DNA of 5,748 nt, taken from NCBI GenBank assembly GCA_023439425.1, contig JAEXNZ010000003.1, positions 1 through 5,748 on the forward strand, in the 5' to 3' direction. Made by a program: the position numbers and the translations under genes. The stretch comes from Pseudomonadota bacterium (GTDB lineage Bacteria > Pseudomonadota > Gammaproteobacteria > Xanthomonadales > Xanthomonadaceae). The notes under the pieces are model-generated. The model worked only from the letters and a program-made list of their open reading frames with translations. It was not told the DNA's origin and ran no database searches. Positions 5,121 to 5,748 of the stretch are shown here, in pieces. Positions within the stretch are counted from its first letter, which is position 1. Every line of letters begins with the position of its first letter.

Positions 5121-5624
5121 TTACCGACAGGCTTTGCCCTGCACCTCTGCCTTTGCCGCAAACATCGGCACCTGCGCGGTTTTGCCGGCGGCGGCCTGCT
5201 TCTTCGCATCTTCCAGGTAGATCCGCGACTGACCCTGCCCATCCAGCTCGGGCTTCTTGTCCACCGGCAGCCGCCACACGCTGACCCCCGCCTGTTGCGA
5301 GGGGCAGGCGGCGCTGGGCCCGCGGCTCACGTCGTTGAGCTTCCAGCCCTTGGCTGCACTGGGTTGCGCCTTGTCGAAGTCGACGAAGCGCGAGCGCGGC
5401 TGACATTGCTCGCTGGTGCGCACCACGTTGAAGCGGTACGGCTGTGCGGCATCGCCGCTGAAGGTGCCTTCCAGCCGCGCGCAGGCTTCGGGAATCTGAC
5501 GGAGGGTGTGGGTGGCACCGTTGGCCTGCGGGCTGCCGGTGGGGCGATTGATTTCCGGCATTTCCGCAGCAGTGGCGGCGAATGCCGGCAGCAGCGCGAG
5601 CAGAAGGAAATGGCGTGGGGACAT
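5121..5624 (-). CDS. Small exported protein with four cysteines, function unknown
   Basis: The product is 167 residues with a clear Sec signal peptide: MSPRH, a hydrophobic core FLLLALLPAFAA (6-17), and likely cleavage after Ala19 or Ala20. No lipobox cysteine is present, so the mature protein of about 147 residues is probably free in the periplasm or secreted. Cysteines at 48, 74, 107 and 166 could form two disulfides. Phe/Tyr-rich stretches such as YRFNVVRT (63-70) and VSVWRLPVD (114-122) suggest a mostly beta fold, followed by a Lys/Ala-rich, probably helical end. I recognise no family. The ATG at 5624 is chosen because GGAG (5636-5633) lies 8 nt upstream and the signal peptide starts there; the upstream in-frame extension to 5714 runs into the SMAG repeat and is not credible. 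It converges with pfp, with a shared terminator hairpin between them. No promoter was identified in the short gap before the upstream repeat. Confidence 0.85.
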   Translation of the reverse strand: MSPRHFLLLALLPAFAATAAEMPEINRPTGSPQANGATHTLRQIPEACARLEGTFSGDAAQPYRFNVVRTSEQCQPRSRFVDFDKAQPSAAKGWKLNDVSRGPSAACPSQQAGVSVWRLPVDKKPELDGQGQSRIYLEDAKKQAAAGKTAQVPMFAAKAEVQGKACR

Positions 5625-5682
5625 GGACGAGTCTCCGTGTGGGGTGCTGGGAGGCTGGCATTGGATGGATGAACGCAGCGTG

Positions 5683-5705
5683 GTAGTGCCGGCCGCTGGC
5701 CGGCA
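5683..5705 (+). repeat. SMAG/REP palindrome, left half of tail-to-tail dimer
   Basis: GTAG (5683-5686) is followed by a perfect 8-bp stem, TGCCGGCC / GGCCGGCA (5687-5694, 5698-5705), with a 3-nt GCT loop. This is a different sequence subclass from the AGCCACGC elements. It lies 58 nt upstream of the exported-protein start codon. Confidence 0.85.
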
Positions 5706-5732
5706 ACCAAGCACGTGCTTCTGGGTTCATGA

Positions 5733-5748
5733 GGTTGCCGGCCAGCGG
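5733..5748 (-). repeat. SMAG/REP palindrome, cut by the window end
   Basis: These 16 bases are the exact reverse complement of 5693-5708, the inner part of the neighbouring element plus its ACC tail. The remaining stem and the GTAG head would lie just past the right edge. With 5683-5705 it forms a dimer whose heads point outward. Confidence 0.75.

Overview
This GC-rich window reads as ordinary chromosome from a gammaproteobacterium of the Xanthomonadaceae, most likely Stenotrophomonas (S. maltophilia complex). Three things point there: short GTAG-headed palindromes of the SMAG (REP superfamily) type in four of the five intergenic gaps of useful size, a short-form adenylate kinase, and a pyrophosphate-type phosphofructokinase of the kind known from Xanthomonas. 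No phage, IS element, CRISPR array, tRNA or rRNA was recognised.

Layout: (1) positions 1-738 (+) hold the 3' end of a membrane protein gene whose soluble tail resembles the LssY C-terminal domain, probably the end of a DedA/PAP2-type protein. (2) Positions 763-2711 (-) form a tight two-gene unit, mpl (murein peptide ligase, cell-wall recycling) followed after 5 nt by a stand-alone LON substrate-binding-domain gene. It converges on gene 1, and a SMAG palindrome fills the 24-nt gap and supplies the LON gene's stop codon. (3) Positions 2712-3083 are non-coding and contain a perfect inverted pair of SMAG elements upstream of mpl and two strong hairpins downstream of adk. (4) Positions 3084-3647 (-) are adk. 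(5) A 142-bp divergent promoter region (3648-3789) separates adk from (6) pfp at 3790-5046 (+), the glycolytic/gluconeogenic PPi-dependent 6-phosphofructokinase. (7) A SMAG-cored extended hairpin (5056-5098) separates pfp from the convergent (8) 5121-5624 (-), a small exported protein with four cysteines and no recognised family. (9) The window ends in a second SMAG pair, arranged in the opposite sense to the first and cut by the window edge.

The genes are mainly housekeeping: nucleotide energy balance (adk), central carbon flux using PPi (pfp) and peptidoglycan recycling (mpl). I see no convincing new multi-gene system. The more interesting signals lie in the palindromic elements: how they are placed at gene ends, how two form dimers of opposite arrangement, and how one provides a stop codon.
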